Assembly: GCA_013416795.1 (NCBI GenBank)
Contig: RQSC01000028.1
Coordinates: 128,223-192,222, forward strand
Direction: 5' to 3'
Source: Prasinococcaceae sp. CCMP 1430
Lineage: Eukaryota > Prasinodermophyta > Palmophyllophyceae > Prasinococcales > Prasinococcaceae
DNA: 64,000 nt
Both the position numbers and the translations under genes were made by a program. Positions within the stretch are counted from its first letter, which is position 1, and each line of letters opens with the position of its first letter. The notes below the pieces were generated by a model. The model ran no database searches. It saw nothing but the letters and a program-made list of their open reading frames with translations, and had not been told where the DNA came from. Shown piece after piece: positions 19,369-29,646 of this stretch.

Positions 19369-21738
19369 ATGCTCGCACTCGCTGCGGCGAAGGGCCACGT
19401 CGCTGTCGTCAGAATGCTCCTAAGCGGAGAGGTTCCGCACGACGTTGCCGTGCGATTGCCCTCCGCGTTGCTGAGCAACAGTGAGGGAGAGACCGACAGT
19501 GCGAGCGGCAGCGAAGACGGCAGTGGCAGCGAGAGTGACGGCCCTGGCGTAGGCATCGATGGGGAAAGCGGCGGCGACAGCCGCGAAATTGGCACCGTCC
19601 TCGGTGGCGCACGTCCGACCGAGGTGACACCGCCTTCGTCTAGGCGTGCAACACCGCTGGTGCGCAGTGCAACGCCCGGTGTGTTGTCTGGCGCACCGCG
19701 GAGCGCAAAAAAGTCGCTCCACTTCAGCCACGAAGGCGATGCGCAGCCGCCGCGGCGACCGCCCGCGGCGCGGCGCGTCCCAGACATCACCGCGGAGGAG
19801 GAGCGCCAAATTGTCCTGATCCAGTCGGCAGCTCGGCGCCGGCTCGCCCAGCGCCGCACATTAGCGCTCAAGTCCGACCGCGCCAAAGCCAGTGCGGCTG
19901 ACATCCTGCCCGCCTACGTCGAGCTGCCTGCGACGCTCACCAACGCGGTGCCCAACGGGCTCCTGCTCACCGCAGAGGAGGAGGAGCAGGTCGTGCGCAT
20001 CCAGGCTTTGGTACGTGGGAGGCGCGCACGCAGAGGTATGCGCGCAACCGAGCCGCCCAAGCAGACCACGCGATCGCCATACAATACGCCCAAGGCTTCG
20101 CCGCACGCCACGCCGCAGAAGCCAGTCCGCAGTGGCGCACAAGGCAAGGTTCCCGGCGGGACACCCGCTGCATCGCCGCTCAAGCCAGCGCAGGGGCAGA
20201 CTCGGGCAAACGCGGGCGGAAAGTTGCCACACAAAACCCCTCAGGCCTCGCCTCTCAAACAGCAGCAGCCAGATCAGGAACACCACATGGTCTCCAGTCC
20301 ATCGCCTCAATCGACTACGTCACGGGCCGAGGAGGCGGCAGCGCTAAGGGCCTCGATCTCGGCACCGAAGCCTCCGGCGGCGACGCATGTAGGGGAGGCG
20401 GCGTCCACGCCAGAGAAGTGGGCGCTGCACGTGGCGTACCACAGGCAAAAAAGGGGCAAACTCCCAGCAGCTGAAGTCAAGCGCCGCCGCGATGTCCGTG
20501 CGGCCGAAGAGGTTGCACAGAAGAGGCTGCACCGCGCACGCCGCCGAGCGGCTGCGGCCGCGCGCCGCCGCGAGGCCGCCGCCCGCATCGCGGCTCGACT
20601 GCTGGCAGAGTGCGCACCCTCGGGCGCCACAGCGCTGCACGTTGCGGCAGGGGCGGGACAGACAGAGTGTGTGCAGGAGCTCGTGAACGCCGGCGCGCAC
20701 GTCGCCGCAAAGATGAATGTCGGCGCGACACCCGCCTTTATGGCTCTCGTGAACGGCCGTGCGGAGTGCGCATCCCTGCTGCTCGCGGCCGAGCGTGACA
20801 CGGGCGCCCCCGCTGCAGCGACCACCCGCTCACGTGAGACGCTTCTGCACGCAGCCGCGCGGAGCGGCAACGCAGAGTGTGTCGCGCTGGCGGTGGCGCA
20901 TCTCAGCTCGGCGTCTGGTAGTGCGAGCACGGGCGGGGGCAACGCGAACACGGACGTGTACGCGCTGCGTGATGCCAAGGGCAACTTGCCATTGCATCAC
21001 GCCGCTCGTGCGCGGACGAGCGGCGCACTGGAGGCACTCCTCGAGCGACAGGCAGCGGCGAAGGGCACCGGCCGCGACAGTGGCTCCATCGGCGACGCAG
21101 GCACGCGCTCTTTCGCCCGCAAGCCAGTGGCGCTGCTGCAGTCGTCCACGCGTGCGGCGCTCGATGACGATTTGGGCACGCACGAGGTCACCAAGACCAA
21201 GCCCATCGATGTGGCAGTCCCTGGCCAGCTGACCACGCCTCTGATGGTGGCGGCGGCGGCCAACAGCGATGTTTGCGCGCGCGTTCTGCTCGAACGCGGC
21301 GCATCGCTTGAGGCGCGTGACGCGCGTGGGCGAACAGCGCTCGCACACGCCGCAGGGAGCGGAGCGCACACGTGCCTGCTGGCGCTGCTTGCAGCAGGTG
21401 CCAATGCCGAGGTGCGGGACGAAAGCGCGTGGACGCCCCTGATGCATGCAGCAAGCGGCGGCCACGACGCGTGCGTGCGCGCGCTCCTGAGCGGCGCCGA
21501 CGGAGGCGTTGACGTCAACGCCGAAGACTTGGACGGCATGCTGGCTATCCACCTGGCGGCGCGCGAGGGCAAGGCGCGCGCCGCCGTGTCGCTCGCGCAG
21601 GCCGGTGGATGCCTGCTCGCGCGAGACGCGAAGTACCGCCTGTCTGCACGCGAATGGGCAGAGCGCGGCGGTCACTGGAAGTGCGCCGAAGTGCTCAAGC
21701 TCGCTGCGCGTGAGCGCTGGCTGCAGATGCCGCTGTGA
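19369..21738 (+). CDS. Ankyrin-repeat protein with IQ-like motifs
   Basis: The frame is open from 19027, but the first ATG is at 19369 (MLALAAAKGHVAVVRMLL, already inside an ankyrin repeat). So the true start may be in an upstream exon or overlap the DPE2 5' end. After one N-terminal ankyrin pair come a Ser/Gly/Asp-rich linker and two IQ-like helices, EERQIVLIQSAARRRLAQRR and EEEQVVRIQALVRGRRARRG, typical calmodulin-binding sites. Ser/Pro/Thr repeats of the type KASPHATPQKP follow. A highly basic Arg/Ala helix comes next near 20470-20600. The C-terminal half is an ankyrin array (GATALHVAAGAGQTECVQEL, RTALAHAAGSGAHTCLLALL, SAWTPLMHAASGGHDACVRAL). No enzymatic domain is present, so it is probably a calmodulin-regulated scaffold (inference). 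It is divergent from DPE2 and convergent with enkurin. Confidence 0.75.
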   Translation: MLALAAAKGHVAVVRMLLSGEVPHDVAVRLPSALLSNSEGETDSASGSEDGSGSESDGPGVGIDGESGGDSREIGTVLGGARPTEVTPPSSRRATPLVRSATPGVLSGAPRSAKKSLHFSHEGDAQPPRRPPAARRVPDITAEEERQIVLIQSAARRRLAQRRTLALKSDRAKASAADILPAYVELPATLTNAVPNGLLLTAEEEEQVVRIQALVRGRRARRGMRATEPPKQTTRSPYNTPKASPHATPQKPVRSGAQGKVPGGTPAASPLKPAQGQTRANAGGKLPHKTPQASPLKQQQPDQEHHMVSSPSPQSTTSRAEEAAALRASISAPKPPAATHVGEAASTPEKWALHVAYHRQKRGKLPAAEVKRRRDVRAAEEVAQKRLHRARRRAAAAARRREAAARIAARLLAECAPSGATALHVAAGAGQTECVQELVNAGAHVAAKMNVGATPAFMALVNGRAECASLLLAAERDTGAPAAATTRSRETLLHAAARSGNAECVALAVAHLSSASGSASTGGGNANTDVYALRDAKGNLPLHHAARARTSGALEALLERQAAAKGTGRDSGSIGDAGTRSFARKPVALLQSSTRAALDDDLGTHEVTKTKPIDVAVPGQLTTPLMVAAAANSDVCARVLLERGASLEARDARGRTALAHAAGSGAHTCLLALLAAGANAEVRDESAWTPLMHAASGGHDACVRALLSGADGGVDVNAEDLDGMLAIHLAAREGKARAAVSLAQAGGCLLARDAKYRLSAREWAERGGHWKCAEVLKLAARERWLQMPL

Positions 21739-22068
21739 GCACCCACGCATGCCTTGGTTGTTGGCGGCTTGATCTCTAAAGCGCGCGCTGCTCGCGAACC
21801 ATAACATCGCAGAGGACACGTGTTCCGCCATTCGGCTGTGGCAGTTGTCTCCGTGCGTTCGGGATCGGGGCTCAAATTACATGGGGTTTAGGGGATAGGG
21901 ACGCATGTGTGGGCGGCACACGTCGGCTCGGACAGGGCTGTCTCCGTCTCCCCTGACGGGCGCGCCGCGCTGCCCAGCCGTCCGAAGCCGCGCCGTGTGC
22001 GCGCGCCTCCCTGAAAGGCGCACTGCGGCCGATTGATTGCTTAGCTGCTGCCGCGACATTCGCGCGCT
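21739..22068. other. Convergent 3' intergenic region
   Basis: It separates the stops of the ankyrin gene and enkurin. It holds GGGGTTTAGGGGATAGGG near 21884-21900, a short telomere-like string, and nothing else recognisable. Confidence 0.4.
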
Positions 22069-22782
22069 TTAGTAGTCCGCGATGATGATCGTCTGCTTGG
22101 AGAGCAGCTCAATGTCGCGCTCGAGCTGCGTAAGCTGGTCTTCGTACTTCTGCTTGCGCGCCTTCATGGAGGGCGTGTCCATCGTGAAGGGCATCTTCTG
22201 GTACATCTCGTTGACGCTCGCCCACTTCTGCTTCAGCTGGCGCAGCAGGTCCTGCCGCTCGTCCTCTGGCATCACAGTCATGCTGCCCTGCTGCGTGGCG
22301 TGCGCCGCCTGCGTGGCGGCAATGGTCGCCGCGATCTGCTCCTTCTCCTCGGCTATCTGCTGCTTGACGTTTGCGAGGTACTTGGGCACTTTTCCGTAAC
22401 CGCTTCGCTTGGCGTACTGCACGGGGTCCTCGCGCGTCTTCTTGGCCTCGCTGAGGATGGTCTCGATGGCGTTGGCCGTAACGAAGTTCTTGCTGCTCTG
22501 CAGGCCCATCAGCGGCTTCTCCGTGCGCGAGGGCACCGCAGGCTTCACCTTGACCTTGGGATTGCTCACTGCTGTCGGCTCGGGCAACATCGGCTCACCA
22601 ACGTGCGACCTGAGGAAGTTTTGCGGGGAGGGCTTGTTCATACCCTTGGCCTTGCCGAAAGTCTTGTGCAAGGCCGAGGGGCTCAGCACCTCGCCGGGGT
22701 GCTTTGATGTGTACATAAGCGGCTTGGGCGGCACATGGACGGCCGGGGCGATCAAGTTGTGCACATTCTCCCCAGAGTCCAT
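22069..22782 (-). CDS. ENKUR: Enkurin, axonemal protein
   Basis: A single exon of 237 residues starts at ATG 22782 (MDSGENVHNLIAPAVHVPP). An open frame extends nine bases further only through a GTG. The N-terminal MDSxxxxxNLI block and the C-terminal enkurin domain are both clear: KRSGYGKVPKYLANVKQQIA, then PEDERQDLLRQLKQKWASVN, then EDQLTQLERDIELLSKQTII. Length matches animal enkurin (about 250). Enkurin (FAP106 in Chlamydomonas) is a microtubule inner protein of ciliary doublets and was first described as an adaptor for TRPC channels in sperm (family knowledge). An IQ-type calmodulin site described in animals is not obvious here. It is divergent from the secreted protein gene at 23.9 kb. 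Confidence 0.9.
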   Translation of the reverse strand: MDSGENVHNLIAPAVHVPPKPLMYTSKHPGEVLSPSALHKTFGKAKGMNKPSPQNFLRSHVGEPMLPEPTAVSNPKVKVKPAVPSRTEKPLMGLQSSKNFVTANAIETILSEAKKTREDPVQYAKRSGYGKVPKYLANVKQQIAEEKEQIAATIAATQAAHATQQGSMTVMPEDERQDLLRQLKQKWASVNEMYQKMPFTMDTPSMKARKQKYEDQLTQLERDIELLSKQTIIIADY

Positions 22783-23738
22783 GGCTGGCACACGTGTGCC
22801 AGCGCTGCCGGCGAACGGGGCGCGTGAGCAGAGCGGCTGTTGTCAGCACGGGTGCGCAACGCCACACCGCGAGGCCCCGCGCGCGGGGCAGAAGCGACGG
22901 ATGTGAGCGGTGGCGACCGAAACGGGGCGACAGGAGCGGAGGGGGCCGCTGAGTTGGTGGAGGCTTGCTGGCGGTAGCTCTCGCGCACCAGTGGCGCTCC
23001 GCAGCGCCGAGGCCAGCCAAAAAAAAAAACGGGGGAAACGAGCGGGAAAACGCCGGAGCAGCGCGCGCGCGCGCGCCACGCTCGCTGCCGAGAGCCGCGC
23101 GGGCGCGCTCGAGCGAGCGCAACGGGAAGGGAGCTGGAGAGGACGGGATGCAATCGCGCGCGCCTCCTTGCGTGCTCATCCCCGCGGCGGTCCCAGCTAC
23201 GCCAGGCGCGAGCGAGGGGGGGGCGAGGGGGGCGCGGGGGATGCTGCTCCGCGCGCGCGCGCTGCCTCCGAACAAAAACGACGCGCGCCAAAAAAAAAAA
23301 AAATCCTGCCCCCTCGCAGCGCGGCCGGCGCGCGCGCTCTGCCGGCCGCAGCGCCGCGCCCCTCTGCGGCAGCGGTCAACGCGCCCGATGTGGCCGAGGA
23401 TGGAACCCACAATTCACAGCAACATCGGAATCCAAATCTCCGTGTAAATGCATTACACATCGGGGCGAAATACATGGAATCCGAATGGACCTGCGCGCAC
23501 AAATCCGGAATCCATTCGGAGAGACGTTCCGCGCCCGCCTGCGTTTTGATGGCGTTTCGGCGCCGGCTTTGGCCCGGCGCTGGGCGTTGACGATGTAAAA
23601 CAGACCCGTTGTATCATACTGTAGACCTCAAAAGCGAACCGTAACCACGCGCCAGGTGAAGAGCGGTTCGGGCGAGCACGCGGGCGGCGGTTGGGGGAAC
23701 GCAGCTGCGGTCGGGCGAACAACTGCCGCGCAGCCGTG

Positions 23739-23780
<42 letters not shown>

Positions 23781-23912
23781 TGCAGCCCGCGGGCGCGGCA
23801 CACGGCGCGCGCGCGACGCCCGCAGGCACGGTGCGGATCTGCGTGCCCCTCTCGTCTCCTCTCCTCTCCTCGCCCGCGCCCGCCGCCCGCCCACCCGTTC
23901 CGCCCGCCCGCG
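22783..23912. other. Divergent promoter region with 40-base poly-G
   Basis: This region lies between enkurin (-) and a secreted-protein gene (+). A run of 40 G occupies 23740-23779, about 130 bases before the ATG at 23913. A 10-base perfect inverted repeat, TCCGAATGGA at 23480-23489 and TCCATTCGGA at 23511-23520, lies in a patch of lower GC (about 23400-23650). Oligo-A runs occur near 23020 and 23290. No conserved coding sequence was seen. Confidence 0.6.
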
Positions 23913-24710
23913 ATGGGGGCCACGCGTTTTGCCGCGGCCGCGGCGCTCGCCGCCGTGCTCGCGCGCTGCGCGCCCGCCGCCGCGCAGATGACGGTGATGG
24001 GTAGCGCCGACCACGTCGTGCTCGACTACTTTGCGGGTGAGGACTGCTCAGGTAAGGTCACGACCCATGTCTGGCCGAAGGTCACAGAGTGCCAAGGCCC
24101 CTACATCGCGGCAGGGCCGGACGACGACGCCACGCACGACTACTGCTATGAAGGCGACAGCGAGTGCGACGGCGTCGACGTGGACGGCAAGATGGCGCCT
24201 GGCGACACCTTCTACACCAGCTATCGCACCGACTGCGAAGAGAAGATAACCCATCGCTGGGCTTTCACCGACGCCAAGTGCAAGAAGCCGATGGGTGGGA
24301 AGAAGAACCAGATCTTCATCGATTCCGCTCCTCTCGACAAGAGCTGCGTGACGATCTACGACCCCGACCACCAGGCGACGACCTACGACTACGACGACTC
24401 CGGCTACAGGTCCTTCAGGCACGTGAAGTCAGCGGCCTTAGAACGCCGGCGATGCGCCTCTTTCAGCTCGACGTCTCGTGCGTGCTACCTCCGCTCGCAT
24501 GCGCTTTGCCGTGGCGATACCCCTCGACCTTTTCGCGCACTTGCACAATCTTGCGTGTGCTATGCTGACAGGACTAGCCGCGCCGCCTATCTCGGTGCCA
24601 ATTGAAACAGGGGTGCCTGCACCTCCGACCTGCCGAGCGCGCCTGCGGCAGTCCCCAGCAAGAAGAAGAGCAAGAAGAAGAGCAAGAAGAGCAAGAAGAA
24701 GATGGCGTGA
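23913..24710 (+). CDS. Secreted Cys-containing protein with Lys-rich tail, unknown
   Basis: ATG 23913 starts a clear signal peptide (MGATRFAAAAALAAVLARCA, cleavage likely after PAAAQ). The mature part has regularly spaced Cys (GEDCSGKV, TECQGPYI, HDYCYEGDSECDG, TDCEEKITHRW, DAKCKKP, KSCVTIYDPD), many acidic residues and the ending YDYDDSGYR. I do not recognise the fold. A short 3' exon seems to follow, after an acceptor at about 24612, giving ACTSDLPSAPAAVPS and a KKKSKKKSKKSKKK-type tail that stops at 24710. The donor assumed (CAG/GTCCTT near 24409) is weak, so the joint is uncertain. Another frame of the same 3' stretch gives a Glu-rich tail, which seems less likely. Confidence 0.5.
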
Positions 24711-25120
24711 GAGCGCCTCGCGGAGATGCAGGGCCGCGCCGCTCTGGCCGCGCTAACGGCGCACGCGCAGCCCGTGCCCGGGTGCCGCGCGCTAGCTAGC
24801 TAGCCAGCCAGCGCACTGCCACAGGGCACATCACCCACCTGTGGCCACGTATCACACACACGTGAAATGATATAATAGTTTTACAGAACGAGCACACCTT
24901 AGTCCGACGACCAGGTGCGCCCTAATTCGTGGTGACTGAGGTGGTGGCGGTAGTGATGGCCAGCGGTACGGTGGCGGCGTGGCGGCGTTGCGGGCGCGGC
25001 CGCGCGAGGCGCTGGGCCGCGCGGTGGGCGGTCGAGAAGATCGCGTTCATTATTCGCGGCCTACGCGCCTTGCCGACGGGCGCTGGGCCGCACAAAAAAG
25101 ATTGGGAAGCTGGCGCAACG
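24711..25120. other. Convergent 3' intergenic region
   Basis: It holds a GCTAGCTAGCTAGCCAGCC short repeat (24791-24811) and a lower-GC patch with GAAATGATATAATAG (24864-24878) that could serve 3'-end formation. No gene was seen. Confidence 0.4.
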
Positions 25121-25780
25121 TCACCGTGTGCCGTCGTCGATGCGCTCGTCCAGGAAGCCGTCGTCCTCCGGCGCGTCCGGAGCATCGCCTCCCACGCCCG
25201 TTGCGACGGGTTTGGTGCCATCGGCGCCCTCTCCGAGCGCAGCTCGCGCGGCCGCTACCGCCTCGTCGTACCTGCTCATGCCCTGCAAGCCCTCGGCACG
25301 CTGCCGCCGCGCCCAGTCCCAGCTGTCGGAATGCGCACCAGCCGCGCCAGCTTCGCCTGCCTGCTCGAGGAGGCCCTCCTTCAGGCGCTGCGTGGCCGCC
25401 GCGATCATCTCGGGGGTGATTTCGTCCGGATCCTCCCTGCCCTCCGCGGCAGCCGCGGCCTCGCCCGCTGGCGTGTTTGTGACCAGGCGGCCCGCCGCAA
25501 AGCCCGTGCCTTCGCGCAGCGGTGTGGTGCCAAAGCGCGGCGCCGAGCGGATGATCTCGCGCAGCTCGAACGCCTTGTGCTTCGACCGCTTGCGGCCCTC
25601 CTCAATGCGCACTACGTCACCAACCTTCGCCGCCTCCGCTTCGTCGTGCGCCATGTACTTGCGCGTATCGCGAATCTTCACGCCGTACTTCGGATGCGTG
25701 CGCTCGAGACGCACCGCGACATTGATGGTCTTGTTCATCTTATCCGACACCACCACGCCGACCATCTGCTTGCGCACCAT
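25121..25780 (-). CDS. Organellar ribosomal protein uS17 with C-terminal extension
   Basis: The intronless 219-residue protein starts at ATG 25780 (MVRKQMVGVVVSDKMNKTIN). The first 85 residues are a standard bacterial-type uS17 core: VRLERTHPKYGVKIRDTRKY, then HDEAEAAKVGDVVRIEEGR and SKHKAFELREIIR. uS17 binds 16S-like rRNA in the small subunit body (family knowledge). The bacterial type and lack of a long transit peptide suggest a mitochondrial ribosome; a plastid destination is possible but less likely because the N-terminus is not extended. About 130 additional residues, rich in Ala and Glu with a WDWARRQRAEGLQGMSRYD segment, form a C-terminal extension of the kind common in mitoribosomes. 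It is divergent from the transportin gene. Confidence 0.88.
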   Translation of the reverse strand: MVRKQMVGVVVSDKMNKTINVAVRLERTHPKYGVKIRDTRKYMAHDEAEAAKVGDVVRIEEGRKRSKHKAFELREIIRSAPRFGTTPLREGTGFAAGRLVTNTPAGEAAAAAEGREDPDEITPEMIAAATQRLKEGLLEQAGEAGAAGAHSDSWDWARRQRAEGLQGMSRYDEAVAAARAALGEGADGTKPVATGVGGDAPDAPEDDGFLDERIDDGTR

Positions 25781-26309
25781 TTTGGCGGGCAAGGAAAGGC
25801 GTACAGCCAGCCCGCGGAGGACCGCGACCCTGGGCCTGCAGCGAGCGGGCCCCCAGCGCCGCTCGCGCTCGCGTCCGGGGCGCCCGGCGGCGCGCTTAGG
25901 GCTCCACGCTCGCGCGCGGAGCTCCTCCCCCGCCTCCTCCCGCGCAGCCCTGCGGCGCCCGCGGCGCCCGCCTGTACGACCCCCCCGGCGCCCGCGCACG
26001 CACGCGCGCTGTGACACCCCCCCCGCACGCACACCTGCTCCGCTGCCGCCATCCAACGCATCGCCGCAATCCGATCTGACCTGCGACGTTAGTGAACTAC
26101 ATGTAAGAGGGTTTGCGGTAATTTTAATGTGATTTGACATTCACTGCGGGGAATGAACCCGATTGATGTTTGGGTTTGATACGCACCGCTCGCTCGGTCG
26201 CGCCAGCCGCCGCCGGCGCCGCCGCTGCGCTCCAGCTCGCCCAGCTGGGGCGCCGCGGGGGGAGGTGGGGGTCACACGCGGCGTGGGCGCGCGGGCCGGG
26301 GCCGCCGCG
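25781..26309. other. Divergent promoter region, uS17 (-) and transportin (+)
   Basis: The centre (26085-26185) is a low-GC patch in otherwise GC-rich DNA. It contains GTTTGGGTTTGAT (26168-26180), the reverse complement of the CAAACCCAAAC-type motif that recurs at other gene 5' ends. No coding evidence was seen. Confidence 0.5.
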
Positions 26310-29300
26310 ATGGCGTCCGATGGCGGCAGCGGCGGCGCGGCAGCAGCCGCATGGGTGCCGTCGGATGCGGGGCTGAGCGCGGTGTGCCGAATGCTGCACG
26401 AGTATAACACGCCCGGCGCCAACCAGGCGCAGGTGTACGAGCAGCTCGAGGCCGCGCGCCGCTACCCGGACTTCAACAACTACCTCGCGCACGTGCTCTG
26501 TTGCGCGACCAACCAGCCGACCGAGTCGCGGCAGGTACGGCAGCGCATGGGCCCCTTCCCGCGCCACCGCACCAGCCACGGGTGCGCGATACACCTCGCG
26601 TCATCCCTGTTAAGCGCTGACGTCCCTGCTATGCGCCCGCTCGCCTTGCTCGCGCGAACGGATGCGTGCTCGCTCGCACGCGCGCGTGTACAGGCGGCAG
26701 GACTGCTGCTTAAGAACAACTGCCGCGGATCGTGGCGCGCGCTCGAGCCGCAGGTGTGCGCGTACGTGCAGGCGTGCATCATTGCGCTGCTCGCAGGTGC
26801 CGAGGCGCCCGCCGCGCTGCGCCGCACGGCGAGCAGTGTCGCTGCAGCCATAGCTATCCACTGCGCGGGGGGCTTTGGCGCCAGCAACGAGCGGATCCCC
26901 TGGCCCGAGCTGCCCGCTGCCGTTTTCGCCGCGATCGACAGCGGCGTGCCCGAGGTCGCGCTGGGCGCGCTCAACTGCGTGCAGCAGGTCTGCGAGGACA
27001 GCCCCGCGCTCTGGACGATGCCCAGCGCGCAAGGCACAGCCCCCCTTGCGGAGCTCTTGCCGCGGCTGCTGCGCGTGATCGAGGGCGGTGCAGGCGCGCT
27101 GTCAACGGAGGTCCTCGCGCAGCGCTACGCGTTGGGCGCGCTCAATGAGATGATTGCCCACGGCTCGGGCCATGCTCAGTCGCCGGCTGCCGACGTGATG
27201 GCCGCGCACCACGAGGCTTATCTGCGCGGCGTGGTGGGGCTGCGGCAGTCGCCGGACTCGGAGGTGCGCGGGCTCGTGAGCGCGGGGCTCACCCAACTTG
27301 TGACGCTCGCACCGCACGTGCTCGAGCCACACATGTCAGACGTCATTGAGATCATGCTTTTGGCGAGCCAAGACGGGGATGAGAGCGTCGCGCTCGAGAG
27401 CTCCGAGTTCTGGGCCGCGTTCTGCGAGGCGGAGGTGGAATCGGCGGTGCTGTGGCGGGTCGCTCCGCGGCTTGTGCCCGTGCTGCTTAAGAACATGGCA
27501 TACGCTGACGACGACGATGACCTCATTGCTGCTGAGGCTGAGGAGGCTGGCACGGGGCGCACGGGCAACGAGGCCTCGGAGCTGAAGCCCTTCCACGCTG
27601 GCGGGCGCGCTAAGGGCTTTGGCGAGGCGGGCGCGCAGGGCGCGGGCGGCATGCCCGACATGCCCGGCTGGGGTGACGGCACCGATGGCGGCGAGCACGA
27701 GGAGTTCGAGGGTAGCGATGACGACTTCGATGGCATCGGCGAATGGAACCTGCGCAAGAGCTCGGCGAGCTCGCTCGACGTGCTCAGCACGACCTTCCGC
27801 GGCCAGCTTCTACCGCTGCTCATGCCCGCGCTAGAGGCGCGCATGGCGGACCCCGACTGGCGGGCCCAGGAGGCGTGCATCCTCACGCTAGGGGCGATCG
27901 CGGAGGGCTGTGGCGATGCTATTGAGCAGTACCTGCCGACCATCATACCGTACGTGCTGAGCAAGCTGGAGCACCAAAAAATCTTGGTGCGGTCAATTTC
28001 GGCGTGGACATTGAGCCGGTACGCCAAGTGGCTGGCCACGGAGGCGCCGGGCGTGAGCGCTGAGGTCAAGGCAGCGCAGCAGCAGAAGGCGCTGGCAGCG
28101 CGCAAGACCAAGCCCACTCCCGTGCCCGACGGCCTGCTCGACGCTTCAATGCAGGCGCTGCTGTCGCATTTGGGTGACACTGGGCGGCGCGTTCAGGAGG
28201 CGGCGTGCTCAGCTCTCGCGCTGATGTGCGAGGCGTTTGATGACGCGTTGCTCGCGCGTTACTCGCCGGCGATGGCAGTGGGAATCGCGCACGCGGCGCC
28301 GAGGTACAGCCGGCGATCTATGCGCACCCTCTACGACCTTGTGGGCACCATGGGTGAGGCATGCGGGCTGGGGATGACCGAGGAAGTGGCAAGGCAGCTG
28401 CTGGAGCCATTCGCCAAGCGGCTGGACGACACGCCGGACACAGACGACGAGCTGCTGCCGCTGCTCGAATGCTTGGCGGGTCTCGCGAGTGCGCTGCGTG
28501 ACCGTTTCCGGCCTGCCGCGCAAGCGACATTCGCGCGCGCTGCAGCCATCGCAAGAAATCATGCCAGACTGCGTGAAGTAGGGGGGGATGCGGCGTACCA
28601 AACACAAGACTTTGCTGTGGCGGCGCTGGACCTGATGTCGGGAGTCGTGGAAGGCTTGGGCCCGAGCGCGGAGCCGTTGGTCGCTGCGTCGTGCCCTGCT
28701 GAGCTCTTACTTGCATCTTGCGCCGATCCGTCGGGTGACGTGCGACAGAGCGCCTTCGCGCTGCTCGGTGATGTGGCCAAGGCTTGCGCACCACACGTCG
28801 CCACGCGCGCGCCAGAGCTGTTGTCGCTCTGTGTGGCGACGATGCGGCCCGAGCTGCTGGCTGGCGGCCTGGGCGCTGTGTCAGTGTGCAACAACGCATG
28901 CTGGGCGGCAGGAGAGATGTGTGTTCGCGCGCAACAGCTGGGAAGCGATGCCCTATTATCGGCCGCGCCCCAGGTGGCCGCTGCCGCTGCCACGCTGCTG
29001 TTGGCTGTGAACCACCACAAGGACACCTATCGCCACCTCGGTGAGAACTGTGGCATCACGCTCGGGCGCTGTGCGCTGGTGGCAGCCGAGCATATCGCGC
29101 CACATGCCGGCGGCTTCTGCGTGCAGTGGTGCCGCGTGCTGGGCACGCTGCGTGACGACGTCGAGAAGCGACAGGGATTCGCGGGGCTGTGCGCCGCCAT
29201 GCAGCACTCGCCCCAGGCCTTCGTGAGCTGCGTGGAAGCGTTCTGCGTGGCGTGCGCCAGCTGGACTTCGGAGGGCAAGCTTGAGAGGTGCGTGGTGCCA

Positions 29301-29547
29301 TTCGTAGCGCTGAGCCATCCGTTCTGTGTGCGCGCGCACCCTCGGACTGGCGCGCGAAAGAACGCTGACCAGAGCGCGCGCGCGACGCTTTGCCGGCGCT
29401 CGCGAGCGCAGGCCGCTATGGGAGGCCGTGCGTGCAACGCTGGCTGGCTTCAGACAGCTCATGGGCGCGGAGTCGTGGGCGACTCTTATGGCAACAGTGG
29501 GGCAGCCGTGCGCCCAGAAGCTCGCGGCGCTGTATCAGCTCGAGTAA
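26310..29547 (+). CDS. TNPO1: Transportin (karyopherin beta-2, TNPO1 type)
   Basis: Exons 26310-26534, 26694-29287 and 29412-29547 give 984 residues; introns start GTACGG and GTGCGT. The HEAT array is recognisable from NYLAHVLCCATNQPTESRQA and GLLLKNNCRGSW onward. The acidic H8 loop is present (HEEFEGSDDDFDGIGEW) and is followed by the family block NLRKSSASSLDVLSTTF. Later repeats include ISAWTLSRYAKWL and NNACWAAGEMCVRAQQL, and the C-terminus is PLWEAVRATLAGFRQLM ... CAQKLAALYQLE. Transportin imports PY-NLS cargoes such as hnRNPs and ribosomal proteins, with release by Ran-GTP (family knowledge). It is about 90 residues longer than the human protein (about 890), partly from acidic and Gly-rich insertions around 27540-27680. 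The start at MASDGGSGG precedes a Gly/Ala run. Confidence 0.93.
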
Positions 29548-29646
29548 CACGCGCGCGTCCGCTCACCCGCGCCTCGCGGGGGCGCGGGCACCGCTGCTGC
29601 CGCCGGAAGTAAAAGGAGGTTCGCTTGGCTTGATCGATCACCACTT

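Noticed and set aside
19125..19904. Minus-strand open frame antisense to the ankyrin/IQ gene
   Set aside because: The sense strand has IQ-like helices and ankyrin motifs; the antisense product is Ser/Arg/Pro-rich with no motif.
24602..24799. Glu-rich small frame (EEEQEEEQEEQEED)
   Set aside because: It is a shifted reading of the AAGAAGAGC repeats; the Lys-rich reading in phase with the secreted protein ends at a stop and fits better.
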